A stretch of DNA of 64,000 nt from NCBI GenBank assembly GCA_026981985.1, contig JALSHZ010000114.1, forward strand, positions 1 through 64,000. Direction: 5' to 3'. Both the position numbers and the translations under genes were made by a program. Under the pieces are notes generated by a model. The model ran no database searches. It was not told the origin of the DNA and saw only the letters and a list, made by a program, of their open reading frames with translations. Of this stretch, positions 1-9,757 are shown piece after piece (within the stretch, counting starts at the first letter, position 1; each line of letters begins with the position of its first letter). Origin of the DNA: Gammaproteobacteria bacterium (GTDB taxonomy: Bacteria > Pseudomonadota > Gammaproteobacteria > UWMA-0217).

Positions 1-96
1 ACCCGTGCGCGTTCTGCACTGCGTTCGCTGCAGAAAAGTACCGATTTGATCAAGCGGTTTTTTCATGAGTCACATGTGCAATATGTAATAACTTGA
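1..96 (+). CDS. 3' end of a truncated CDS, product unknown
   Basis: Frame 1 is open from the window edge to TGA at 94-96 (TRARSALRSLQKSTDLIKRFFHESHVQYVIT*). Too short to identify. Confidence 0.35.
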   Translation, partial: TRARSALRSLQKSTDLIKRFFHESHVQYVIT

Positions 97-298
97 TGTC
101 TGGTAGGTTTTTGCCGGGTTAGTATTTCGGGCATCGAATCAGCAACGGCGCGGCGGAGGGGCTGAATTTAAAGCTCCAGACCATTAAAGCCAATGCGGAA
201 GGCTATCGGTCATTTAAAAGCTTCAGAAACAACACCCTGGTTTACTGGGGAGCCTTGGATATCCTGCCACGTTTTCCATGCTGACCTACGAAGAAACT

Positions 299-1108
299 TC
301 AAAATTGAGTCCAAGAGTCACCTTCATACCCATATAGCTCAAAATCTTTTCGAAAGGTATCATGTACTTTTCTAGCGAGTTCCTGGTCATAGTATTTTTT
401 TCTAGGACGTTTTGTCGCATTAGCTTTTTTTGAGGCCTCCTCAATTAACTTGGCTGGCGCCTTGATACGCTCGAGTACGTAAGCAAAATCGTTAGAGAAA
501 TTTTCAAGTTTTCCCACAAAATCAAAATTAACATACGGATGCCACATCGTAAGATGTTGGTCTAGCCAATGTCGGTCCATGTCATACCGTTTTTGTTGGG
601 ATATGAATTCAACAAATTCAGCAAACGAAACCGGATTTCTATCAAGATTTATTTCACGGGGATTGCCGCCAACGAAGTTGGCTTTAATCCTTTGTGCCAA
701 TGGAACGTAATTTCGTTTCGTCGGATCCTTCTGTGGCTGATATATTTTATCGGAATAGGCCGACAGAGTTCGATCGTATGGATTGCGGACGAAACCGAAT
801 TTAAAGAACTCTTCCCCCGATACCACTCGAGACAGGCCCCTCCAGGTCAGATTTTCTGGGCCGATTAGACCTGTCCTCTCCTTGTTGTGAATATGAACCT
901 CCTTTTCGAGGATCTGATCAGCAGTCAAGGGCCAATTGTCAAGCGTCAAAAGAACTTTCTTGATCTTTGTGCACGCCACCTTGGAGTTCTCTATATAGAC
1001 AACATCATAATTCCTGAGCAGCGTTAAACTTGCGTTGAAGAATGGTTTGTAGTAAGTCCTCGATTTAATGGTTTTTCCGATCACGGCGCCTCTGACTGCA
1101 GCTAGCAT
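299..1108 (-). CDS. Sulfotransferase family protein (carbohydrate sulfotransferase-like)
   Basis: 269 aa. 'YIENSKVACTKIKKVLL' resembles the 5'-PSB PAPS-binding loop and 'FGFVRNPYDRTLSAYSDK' the 3'-PB motif. Located in a capsule cluster with cysC. Confidence 0.75.
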   Translation of the reverse strand: MLAAVRGAVIGKTIKSRTYYKPFFNASLTLLRNYDVVYIENSKVACTKIKKVLLTLDNWPLTADQILEKEVHIHNKERTGLIGPENLTWRGLSRVVSGEEFFKFGFVRNPYDRTLSAYSDKIYQPQKDPTKRNYVPLAQRIKANFVGGNPREINLDRNPVSFAEFVEFISQQKRYDMDRHWLDQHLTMWHPYVNFDFVGKLENFSNDFAYVLERIKAPAKLIEEASKKANATKRPRKKYYDQELARKVHDTFRKDFELYGYEGDSWTQF

Positions 1109-2901
1109 GGCCCCTCCTGGGAAAACTGTGTCCAGAGATCAACCCCATTAGAGATCTTTTTTATACCGAAGTCAAAATCAACCTCGTTATCGATATTCCA
1201 TTTCTCATAAAACAGAGAGATCCCGTCTCTACGATTTCTATACTTCACGTACTCCATATTCTGACGGCGATTATGGAGCACACTGAAGGATGGATCGTAG
1301 ACGATTTTGACGCCTCCTTTTTTATAGAGATTGAAATAGAAATCGATATGCTCCCCGGATATTTTCATTCTTTCGTCCCAGCGCACCTGAGGGTCATCAA
1401 ATAATGACCGTCTGAACAATGCCAGGTTGTTTACGCAGTCGACGGGAACGCATCGGGTATCCTCATCAAACTGTCTTTCAAACGGAATATAGTTAAATGG
1501 GATTCTGACCAGTGTTCTCGTCTTGGGCTCAAACTCAAATCTCATGGTGAACTGCCTATCTTGAGCATGTGTGAACTTTAATTCCCGATCAAAAATGATG
1601 TCGCGATAATACCCCCCAACAACTCCAATATCCGGGTTCTCATCGAGCACCTTTACAGCGTTGTTGAGGAAAAACTCATCATCGATCACGAAGTCGTCAT
1701 CACACAGAACGAAGTACTCTGTGCCGACATGGTCTAGCATGATATTTCTAGCCCGAGACAAGCCGATGTCTTTGCCAAGAAGAATGATCTCTGCATTGTA
1801 ACGTGACCCGATATCCTGAAGTTCGGTGCTCAGGTTGTCCGCTTGCACACCTAAGATAATCGCTGAGTCAGGGAATCGATTCCGCGCGCTGATAATATAG
1901 CTTTCAGCTACTTCATAGCGAGACATGGTGGTCGCCATAAAGGTTATCTTTCTTTCATCTACAGGATACGTGGCAAGATTTTGTTTTGTTCTTAGCCCTT
2001 CGTCCTGATATTTGTTGAGTTCAGTGTCTGAAAACGCCTTCCTCTTTTCCCAGGGTACGCTTACAAAACGACTGCCATTGTATAGATTTATCCATTTTCC
2101 AATATGGAATTCCTGGTAGATCCCCCATTTCTCACAATAGATGCTCGTGTAATTGTTTCTTGTCCGTTTTTCAGTATATTGATGATTTTCTCGATCTGTA
2201 ATTCCATCAAACTCGGAAACAATCAATCTAGGGTTGTATATTACTTTATATTTTTCGGTATCGGGGTTTCTTTTTAGTGACAGGTAGAAATCCAGATGCT
2301 CATTTTTTATCTTAATCCGCTCGTCCCACGCCAAGCCAAGCTCGCGAAAGTTATCAACATTGAAAATCACAAAATTTTCGACGACATCCGCTAGAAAATA
2401 TCCATCTTCTATGAGGGTAGCAGATTCCATACCGAACTTGTGGATCGAGAGGAATGAGGCGTAATCCTTGTCATCGTCATTAAGAATAAAATAGTCAAAG
2501 TCAGGATTAACTAGTTCCTTGATATCGCCATTTTCGTTCCGTAGCTTTGAGGCGCGTCCCCCTACCGCGAGTACATCTTGTCGGGACTCCATAAACGCCA
2601 CACTCTTCCAGACTTCGTCCACAGATATATCGACAAGGTCGTCGTCGCAAAGTAACAGGTATGGTGTGGTTGTCTCTCTGAATATCTTATTCCTCGCCGC
2701 GGACAGGCCTACGTCTTTGCCGATGAACCTGAAGTCAATTTCTTTCTCCTCATAGATATTCTTCATCTCAAAAGTCGGGTCGTTCTGATCTGCTACAAGG
2801 ATTCGAACGCCCGGCAAGAGGTCGCGCAGTTTGTTGAGAGCACTCTTACAATCATCATTCCGGTCGATTGTCGTGAAGGCGACTGTCAATTTGCTTTCCA
2901 T
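1102..2901 (-). CDS. Tandem-domain family 2 glycosyltransferase
   Basis: 599 aa with two GT2-like halves, each with GKD(V/I)GLS(A/R)ARN followed by a CDDD metal-binding motif. Confidence 0.8.
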   Translation of the reverse strand: MESKLTVAFTTIDRNDDCKSALNKLRDLLPGVRILVADQNDPTFEMKNIYEEKEIDFRFIGKDVGLSAARNKIFRETTTPYLLLCDDDLVDISVDEVWKSVAFMESRQDVLAVGGRASKLRNENGDIKELVNPDFDYFILNDDDKDYASFLSIHKFGMESATLIEDGYFLADVVENFVIFNVDNFRELGLAWDERIKIKNEHLDFYLSLKRNPDTEKYKVIYNPRLIVSEFDGITDRENHQYTEKRTRNNYTSIYCEKWGIYQEFHIGKWINLYNGSRFVSVPWEKRKAFSDTELNKYQDEGLRTKQNLATYPVDERKITFMATTMSRYEVAESYIISARNRFPDSAIILGVQADNLSTELQDIGSRYNAEIILLGKDIGLSRARNIMLDHVGTEYFVLCDDDFVIDDEFFLNNAVKVLDENPDIGVVGGYYRDIIFDRELKFTHAQDRQFTMRFEFEPKTRTLVRIPFNYIPFERQFDEDTRCVPVDCVNNLALFRRSLFDDPQVRWDERMKISGEHIDFYFNLYKKGGVKIVYDPSFSVLHNRRQNMEYVKYRNRRDGISLFYEKWNIDNEVDFDFGIKKISNGVDLWTQFSQEGPC

Positions 2902-2914
2902 AGTTGTCTCCGAG

Positions 2915-5200
2915 TTACCGTGAAAACAGAAATTTCAGGTTGCGAACTGCCGGTGATTTGGCGTCGTCAAAATATTGATAGGGATCTCGTCTGAGTTTTC
3001 TCAACTTGCGACTTAGAGTTCCTGCCTCTCCTCGTACGAGGCCCAGTCGTCTTCGCTTCTCAGCTTTGTATGGGGAATTATTGACTCGTTGCTGCATGTG
3101 CTCGGCGGAGGGGGCGCTGCCACTAGGTTCGTGGTTTTTTGCGCTCCCCTGAATACCACGACCCGCAGTCTTGGTGGGTACCTTCAGATTTTTCTTCTTT
3201 TGACGTATCAATTTGTAATCATGCTCAACCTCTCGATGAAACTTCACTACTTGCTCATGAGAGATAACTGGGTTGACCTGTCTGGAAAGGTGGCGTTCCC
3301 AGCTGTCCCAGGTAAACTTGTAGTTAGCCTGGCAAAGTGAATGATTTACCTTCGTGTAGAGTACCCGAAAGCGTTGATGTGTCCCGGCCAATTGTTCTGG
3401 AGCATCGGTGTGTGGCGCAGTAAGGATGAACTCCGACGATATCTTTTTCATATATCTCAGGGCGTCCTGATGGTCGACTACCGTTTCATCGTTACGCAGT
3501 TGGCATAGCCACTCATATGTCTCGGCAACGCTTGCGACGGTTTTTATACCGAAACCTGTCGACGAAAGTATCGTACCGGTCGTGGTCACGGGTTTGTTTC
3601 TGATGACCGCCTGCCATACATCAGCAGGGGATTGTGTAATGACAACATCGCTCACGCGGTATAGCATTTCGATGTCCCTGTTTGAAGCATCGATGAGGTT
3701 GCCAAATGGAGAAGACACCTGTTGTTTCTGGTTCGGGTCATACATCACAAATACAGTCTGATCATCGAATAGGGGTGCGACACCATATAGCAGGCTTCTA
3801 AAGTCCGGATCTGAAATCCCAAAGATATCCAAAACGTCTTTATCAATTGTCTGAGATGAGAAGTGAAATAGTACAACCTGTTTCCCTGTCAGCTGATGCT
3901 CGGCTACAAAGCCGTCCGCGGCCGCATGGTACTCAAGGCCCCCACACTCCATTGTGAAAACACGCTCTATTTCGGGGGATATAGTATCGTGTTCTCTAGT
4001 TGTGGCCTTAGCCACAAAAACTTGGCCATCAAAGTGAAGCATAAGGCTCATTCGAGATAGAGAAGTGGGGTATACCAGGTTGAAACTAACCTTCATGCGT
4101 ACTAATGTCGATGCTGCAACCAGATCGGCATGACTGAGATCGATACCTCCAAGAACCCGTGTGACTCGCGATTCACGCATAAGGGGTCCTTGACCCTTTC
4201 GAAGAAGCGTGTCGGGGGTATTTACAACTAGTCTGCTGTTCGGTGGATAGAACAGCCTGTTCAGCACTGATGGGCAGTCTGAGTATATGTGTATTTCCTT
4301 GAGCTCCTTGCTCAGGGACTTGGGTTGCTCAAAATTTATCCCAACGCGAGGATGTGACGTAAGGCGGGAAAACAGTCTATAGTTGTCGTCCTTTCTGGTT
4401 TTCCAGATGCCTTCTCTTTGGGAATGATATGCATGGAAGAGGAAGATATTTGCACGGAGAGATTCCTCCCCGAGAAGTTCTGCTGCGGCCCTCCACGATC
4501 TATACTCTCCCTTGTCCCAGGGTGATGCTGCCGAGAACTCTTTGTGTGCATTGGGCTCAGGAACCGGCATTGGAAAACTGGTTAGCTTCCACAAGAAGTG
4601 CCAGTCCTCAAATCCCCAGCCTTCAAATCCTTCGTACTGGCCTCCTATCCTAAGATAGAATTCACGAGACATTAGGATGCTGGAGCTTATTCTGTTAAAG
4701 CTGTCGATATTTGATGATATTGTTCCGAATAGCAGCTCGTCATGGCTTGTAACGTTTTCCATGCTCCTAAGAAATTCATCATTTCCAGGTTTGAGATAAA
4801 TTGCGGGAATCGGAAAATATGAGTTGCTTTGTTTCCGCATATCCTTTTTGTCGATGAAACTGACTATATTCTTATAAAAATCTCTGTGTGGAATCAGGTC
4901 GACATCCATGAATAAAATCATGTCTCCTGAGGCATGGAAGACACCAATGTTCCGGGCGGTCGCCAGTGAGTATATGCCATTCAGCACCGGAACAGTAACA
5001 ATCCGGATCTGCTCTGGATTTTCTTTGGCAAAATCTGCCAATTTTACAGGTAGGGGTTCTTCTTCTGGCAGCACATAGATAAACTCAATTTCTTTTAGGG
5101 AGTTACGAAGAGGATTCCCCAATCTTCTGACCAATCCTTGGTCGTCTACGCCAAATATGGGGATGATTACTGATAACTTTTCGTCCATGATTTTTTTCAC
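2915..5200 (-). CDS. Large capsular glycosyltransferase / putative polymerase with N-terminal GT2 domain
   Basis: 761 aa. N-terminus LSVIIPIFGV...ATARNIGVFHASGDMILFMDVDLIP and later GFEGWGFEDWHF, typical of GT-A capsule or chondroitin-type transferases. Confidence 0.7.
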   Translation of the reverse strand: MKKIMDEKLSVIIPIFGVDDQGLVRRLGNPLRNSLKEIEFIYVLPEEEPLPVKLADFAKENPEQIRIVTVPVLNGIYSLATARNIGVFHASGDMILFMDVDLIPHRDFYKNIVSFIDKKDMRKQSNSYFPIPAIYLKPGNDEFLRSMENVTSHDELLFGTISSNIDSFNRISSSILMSREFYLRIGGQYEGFEGWGFEDWHFLWKLTSFPMPVPEPNAHKEFSAASPWDKGEYRSWRAAAELLGEESLRANIFLFHAYHSQREGIWKTRKDDNYRLFSRLTSHPRVGINFEQPKSLSKELKEIHIYSDCPSVLNRLFYPPNSRLVVNTPDTLLRKGQGPLMRESRVTRVLGGIDLSHADLVAASTLVRMKVSFNLVYPTSLSRMSLMLHFDGQVFVAKATTREHDTISPEIERVFTMECGGLEYHAAADGFVAEHQLTGKQVVLFHFSSQTIDKDVLDIFGISDPDFRSLLYGVAPLFDDQTVFVMYDPNQKQQVSSPFGNLIDASNRDIEMLYRVSDVVITQSPADVWQAVIRNKPVTTTGTILSSTGFGIKTVASVAETYEWLCQLRNDETVVDHQDALRYMKKISSEFILTAPHTDAPEQLAGTHQRFRVLYTKVNHSLCQANYKFTWDSWERHLSRQVNPVISHEQVVKFHREVEHDYKLIRQKKKNLKVPTKTAGRGIQGSAKNHEPSGSAPSAEHMQQRVNNSPYKAEKRRRLGLVRGEAGTLSRKLRKLRRDPYQYFDDAKSPAVRNLKFLFSR

Positions 5201-5298
5201 CTGATTTCGTACTATACTGTGACGTACCTTGGATGGGTTTGTTTCATGCTTTCTTACCTCTTAACTGTTGAGAGGTTCAGTGATTAGATCACTTGTTT

Positions 5299-5919
5299 TT
5301 AGCTCGCGCGACGCTGGGCTAGCGGGAGAATAGCATTCCGTTGCATATATTCGATCACCTGGTCGCAGCAGTATTGGAGCGGCATTCGGCCGGTATTAAC
5401 GGTGATCTCGGGGTTTGCTGGGGCCTCATAGGGTGATGAAATCCCTGTAAAGTCCTCGATCTCGCCTGCACGGGCTTTTCTGTACAGTCCTTTGACGTCC
5501 CTCGACTCGCATACTTCGATTGATGCATCACAGTGGATCTCGATGAAGTCGCCTTCTGGAACCAGGGCCCGCACACGATCCCGGTCTTCGCGGAAAGGGG
5601 AAATAAATGCGGTGAGGGTAATGATCCCCGCATCGAGAAAGAGCTTGGAGACTTCTCCAATACGGCGAATGTTCTCTTTTCGGTCTTCTTCGGAGAAACC
5701 AAGATTGCCGCAGAGGCCGTGACGCACGTTGTCTCCATCAAGTACGAAAGAATGATATCCCATCATGTTTAGGCGCTCGTCGACTGCTTGAGCGAGCGAT
5801 GATTTGCCGGCGCCGGATAACCCGGTAAACCACAGAATAACGGCTTTATGGCCGTTCTGAAGCTCCCTGTGGGTTCGCGATACGGTGGACGGGTGTTTTA
5901 CCGTGTTCGAACTCTTCAT
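5299..5919 (-). CDS. cysC: Adenylylsulfate (APS) kinase
   Basis: 206 aa: WFTGLSGAGKSSLAQAV (P-loop), LDGDNVRHGLCGNLGFSEEDRKENIRRIGEV, FISPFREDRDRVR and DVKGLYRKARAGEI are CysC hallmarks. Confidence 0.93.
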   Translation of the reverse strand: MKSSNTVKHPSTVSRTHRELQNGHKAVILWFTGLSGAGKSSLAQAVDERLNMMGYHSFVLDGDNVRHGLCGNLGFSEEDRKENIRRIGEVSKLFLDAGIITLTAFISPFREDRDRVRALVPEGDFIEIHCDASIEVCESRDVKGLYRKARAGEIEDFTGISSPYEAPANPEITVNTGRMPLQYCCDQVIEYMQRNAILPLAQRRAS

Positions 5920-6349
5920 TCTATAGACTCCATGGATTGTGGCTTGGCGGGCCTTCCTGCTGGCCCCAATATAATGGTAATTTTTTCAAATATGTTTCCT
6001 GGGTGCAATGCAGCCCGTCTGCTCTTGGGGGGGGGTGATCAGGGATAGGGTGACGGGGCTCACCTTTGTGAGGTTTCAGTCCTGAATCGGGGTATACAGT
6101 AGGTCTAGGCTGGCCTGGATTTGGTTCCGTTGCCAAGCTGGTCGCCCACCCAAGGGGCCGGCTGCTGGATTGCTGTTTTGTCGAAGGCTCTCTACCTCTG
6201 GTCAGGGCTTATAAGCAAACCGGGATTAGGCACCTCATCTCTGTAGTGGCCTGTGTTTTGATTGCTCGACCATACTTGGCCGCCCGGTGGGCGAGCCAAG
6301 GATAATCCGAACATGCTGAAATCGCGCTAGTCGACTATAGGAATCGCAG

Positions 6350-8419
6350 GTGATAGTAGGGACATTTTCCAGAGGCATACACCGAAATGAATCCCTCGAT
6401 GAATTTCTCGGTGCGGATGAGATCCGCCTCAATCCGGGCTCAGGTGAGCTGAGGCAAGGTGATGTTGTGGTTGGCTGGGGCCGTAAACCCAATACTGTGC
6501 GGGCACGCGCGTATGCGCGTCGTCACGGCCTGCGCTACCAGGCATTGGAAGATGGTTTCATTCGCTCTGTCGGGCTGGGGCGCGAGGGCGTTGCATCACT
6601 GTCTTTGGTTGCTGACCCGGTGGGGATCTATTTTGATGCAACACAGCCTTCGATGCTGGAGGAGATCCTCAATAACGGTGAGGGGCTGTCAGATCCAGGA
6701 TTGCTGTCTTGTGCTCGGGAGGCTGTTGCATTCATGCTGAAGCACCGGATATCAAAGTATAACGGCGCGCCTTTGTATCGGGCCGATCCGATGAGTTCTG
6801 CAGGAAAAAATATTCTTGTTGTGGATCAGGTGCGTGGGGACGCTTCGCTGGCGTATGGATGTACTGGGTCATTTGATTTAGGCACGATCGTTCGTTGTGC
6901 GATGGAGGAAAACCCGGGTGCACGTATTCATGTGAAACTGCATCCGGAGACGATCGCGAGGCTCAGAAAAGGCGCATTTGAGTCTTTTGATGCAACCGAA
7001 GAAATCGTGCTGATCAAAGACGAGGTGAATCCGATTTCAGTCCTTGAGGCGATGGACAAGGTTTACGTGGCTACCTCATTGATGGGTTTTGAGGCGCTGT
7101 TGCTGGGCAAGGAGGTGGTCTGTTTCGGCATGCCGTTCTACGCGGGGTGGGGGGTGACCGATGATCGTGTCTCTTGTCCCCGTCGTCGGGCGCGTCGCTC
7201 GGTGATGGAGATCTTTGCTGCCGCTTATATCCTGTACAGCCGCTATATCGATCCCCATACGGGTCGTCGCTGCGACATCATGACGGCGCTGAACATTTTG
7301 CAGCGGCAGATAGCGCATGAGAACCTCAGATCGCGCAACATTTTCTGTTTCGGGATTCGTCATTGGAAGCGCTATAACGTACTTCCGTTTTTACGTTCGC
7401 GGCAGAATAAGGTCGTTTTCGCCAGAACTGTCGAAGGTGCCATTGCAGAAGGAATCAAGGCGGGCGATGACGTTGTGGTTTGGGGGGCGAGGGAGCCTGG
7501 TGGGCTGGAGAAGCTTCTCGAAATAACGGGGCGTCCGTTGTTGCGAATGGAAGATGGGTTCCTCCGTTCCGTGGGGCTGGGCTCCGACTTCTCGCGTCCA
7601 TCCTCGTTAGTCCTCGACCCAGACGGTATCTATTTCGACCCGTCGCGGCTTTCTCGGCTAGAAAAGATATTGTGCGAGACCGACTTCGACGAAGCATTGC
7701 TTGCAAAGGCTGCCCGGGTGCGGGAGAAGCTGTTGTCATCCCGGCTGAGCAAATACAATCATCAGCAAGGTGAAACGCTGGACTTAAGTGCCGCCTCAGG
7801 ACGAAAAATATGCTTTGTACCTGGGCAGGTTGCCGATGACGCATCGTTAGCAAAAGGCTGTGTCGATGTCAGGGACAACGCAAGTTTGTTACGCCTGGTG
7901 AGAAAAAACAATCCTGATGCCTTTATTGTGTACAAGCCGCACCCCGATGTGACCAGCGGAAATCGTAAAGGAAAGGTGAATGCTGAGGTTTTGGAAAGCT
8001 GCTGTGATCTGGTCGTCGAAAAAGGCAGTATTGCGGATATTCTTGAACAAGTGGATGAGGTGCATACGATGACCTCGCTGGTAGGATTTGAGGCGGTCAT
8101 ACGCGGTATCCGCGTTCATGTTTACGGGCGCCCATTCTATGCCGGCTGGGGTTTGACGACAGACAAGTACCCTGTGGAGCGTCGCGGTCGGCAACTCTCC
8201 ATCGATGCGCTTGTTGCCGGTGCGTTGTTGTTGTACCCGGAATATTACGACTGGGACAGTAAGCTATTTTGTGATGCCGAGACGGTGATAGACAAGCTGT
8301 CTGCACAAAAGCGTAGTATCGAGAAGGCCGGGCGATTGCGCAGCCTCGACCCAGGTTACATCGAAAGGCAGGTCAGAAAAATGATACTAATAATAAAAGG
8401 ACTTGGGTATGCCCACTAA
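6350..8419 (+). CDS. kpsC: Capsular polysaccharide biosynthesis protein KpsC (beta-Kdo transferase)
   Basis: 689 aa with internal duplication (EDGFIRSVGLG...DPVGIYFD and EDGFLRSVGLG...DPDGIYFD; two 'FYAGWG' blocks) typical of KpsC. Confidence 0.9.
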   Translation: MIVGTFSRGIHRNESLDEFLGADEIRLNPGSGELRQGDVVVGWGRKPNTVRARAYARRHGLRYQALEDGFIRSVGLGREGVASLSLVADPVGIYFDATQPSMLEEILNNGEGLSDPGLLSCAREAVAFMLKHRISKYNGAPLYRADPMSSAGKNILVVDQVRGDASLAYGCTGSFDLGTIVRCAMEENPGARIHVKLHPETIARLRKGAFESFDATEEIVLIKDEVNPISVLEAMDKVYVATSLMGFEALLLGKEVVCFGMPFYAGWGVTDDRVSCPRRRARRSVMEIFAAAYILYSRYIDPHTGRRCDIMTALNILQRQIAHENLRSRNIFCFGIRHWKRYNVLPFLRSRQNKVVFARTVEGAIAEGIKAGDDVVVWGAREPGGLEKLLEITGRPLLRMEDGFLRSVGLGSDFSRPSSLVLDPDGIYFDPSRLSRLEKILCETDFDEALLAKAARVREKLLSSRLSKYNHQQGETLDLSAASGRKICFVPGQVADDASLAKGCVDVRDNASLLRLVRKNNPDAFIVYKPHPDVTSGNRKGKVNAEVLESCCDLVVEKGSIADILEQVDEVHTMTSLVGFEAVIRGIRVHVYGRPFYAGWGLTTDKYPVERRGRQLSIDALVAGALLLYPEYYDWDSKLFCDAETVIDKLSAQKRSIEKAGRLRSLDPGYIERQVRKMILIIKGLGYAH

Positions 8420-9683
8420 TATCTTGCTTCTTCAAGGGCCGGTTGGTCCTTTTTTTGAACGCTTCTCTACCGAGCTTTCGGCACTTGGAAACCGGGTGTA
8501 TAAGGTCAACTTTAATGCCGGGGATCGCTATTTCTATCAGCGTGCGGGCGCTGTCAGTTATCGGGGAGGCATCAAAGAGTGGGGGCGGTTTCTCGAAGAT
8601 CTGATCTCACGCCTGTCAATCGAGCGCATATATGTGTTTGGGGATTGTCGTATTTACCACGAGATTGCCAGGGATGTCGCGAAACAATCCCGCGTCAGAT
8701 TCTTTGTGTTCGAAGAAGGTTATCTCAGGCCGGACTACATAACACTCGAAGAGAATGGTGTGAATGGCCACTCAGAAATTGCATTTCCCGACAACCCGGC
8801 AGTGGTGAGTCTGAGGCCAGAGGCAATGTCGAAGTATCACTATTCCCGTAGCTTCTTACGCAGTGGTTGGTATGCCATTCAGTACTATATCGCTGCGAGC
8901 TGGGGCGAACATGAATTTCCATTTTATCGGCACCACCGCCCGCTCAATGTGCTGAATGAAGGCAGCAAATGGCTGATATCGGGGTGGCGAAAGTTAAAGT
9001 ACCTGCGAAGCAGCAGGCGTTTCGAGCAACGTGTATCGGGTGAGCTTGCGGGGCGCTATTTTTTGGTGCCGTTGCAGGTTCATGCGGATATGCAGGTGCT
9101 AAAGCATTCGAGATTCCGTTCTGTTGAAGAATTTATCTCAGCGGTCTGCGAATCGTTTTCGCGTTCGGCGCCTGATGATGTTGATCTGGTGTTCAAGCAT
9201 CACCCATTGGATCGTGGTTACCGTCATTATGGCGAGTATATTCACTCGCTTGAGAATCGCTACGGGCTGACGGGAAGAATCCACTATGTTTTCGACAGTC
9301 ATCTGCCGACGTTGCTGAAGCATGCCTTGGGTACAGTGACCATCAACAGCACGGTGGGTTTATCCTCACTCCACCATGGTGTGCCAGTCAAGGTCATGGG
9401 GGACGCGATCTATGACCAGCAGGGCCTCGCTTTTTCGGGTGCTCTCGATCAATTCTGGCGTGATCCAGGAAAAGTTGACAAGCGCGTGTATCGTCAATTC
9501 AGAAAGTACCTATTGGATACCAATCAGGCCAATGGGAATTTCTACGAGCGCAGTGTCGAAGCACCCAATGCAACCGGGGTCTTATGGTCCCCGTATCTGT
9601 CGCAGCAGCATTGCGCCAGATTTCTACCAGGGCCAGAACATAGCAGCAGGGGCCCGCGGCTGGTGAAGGACTCGGTTGCGTGA
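8403..9683 (+). CDS. kpsS: Capsular polysaccharide biosynthesis/export protein KpsS
   Basis: 426 aa: NILLLQGPVGPFFERFS, YVFGDCRIYHEIA, FVFEEGYLRPDYITLE; overlaps the end of kpsC. Confidence 0.9.
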   Translation: MGMPTNILLLQGPVGPFFERFSTELSALGNRVYKVNFNAGDRYFYQRAGAVSYRGGIKEWGRFLEDLISRLSIERIYVFGDCRIYHEIARDVAKQSRVRFFVFEEGYLRPDYITLEENGVNGHSEIAFPDNPAVVSLRPEAMSKYHYSRSFLRSGWYAIQYYIAASWGEHEFPFYRHHRPLNVLNEGSKWLISGWRKLKYLRSSRRFEQRVSGELAGRYFLVPLQVHADMQVLKHSRFRSVEEFISAVCESFSRSAPDDVDLVFKHHPLDRGYRHYGEYIHSLENRYGLTGRIHYVFDSHLPTLLKHALGTVTINSTVGLSSLHHGVPVKVMGDAIYDQQGLAFSGALDQFWRDPGKVDKRVYRQFRKYLLDTNQANGNFYERSVEAPNATGVLWSPYLSQQHCARFLPGPEHSSRGPRLVKDSVA

Positions 9684-9757
9684 ATTTTCTACCGTAGCAT
9701 GGGCGGTGGCATTACAATTGGCGATCATAGCTGAATAATTCAAGGAAGGCGTTTTCG

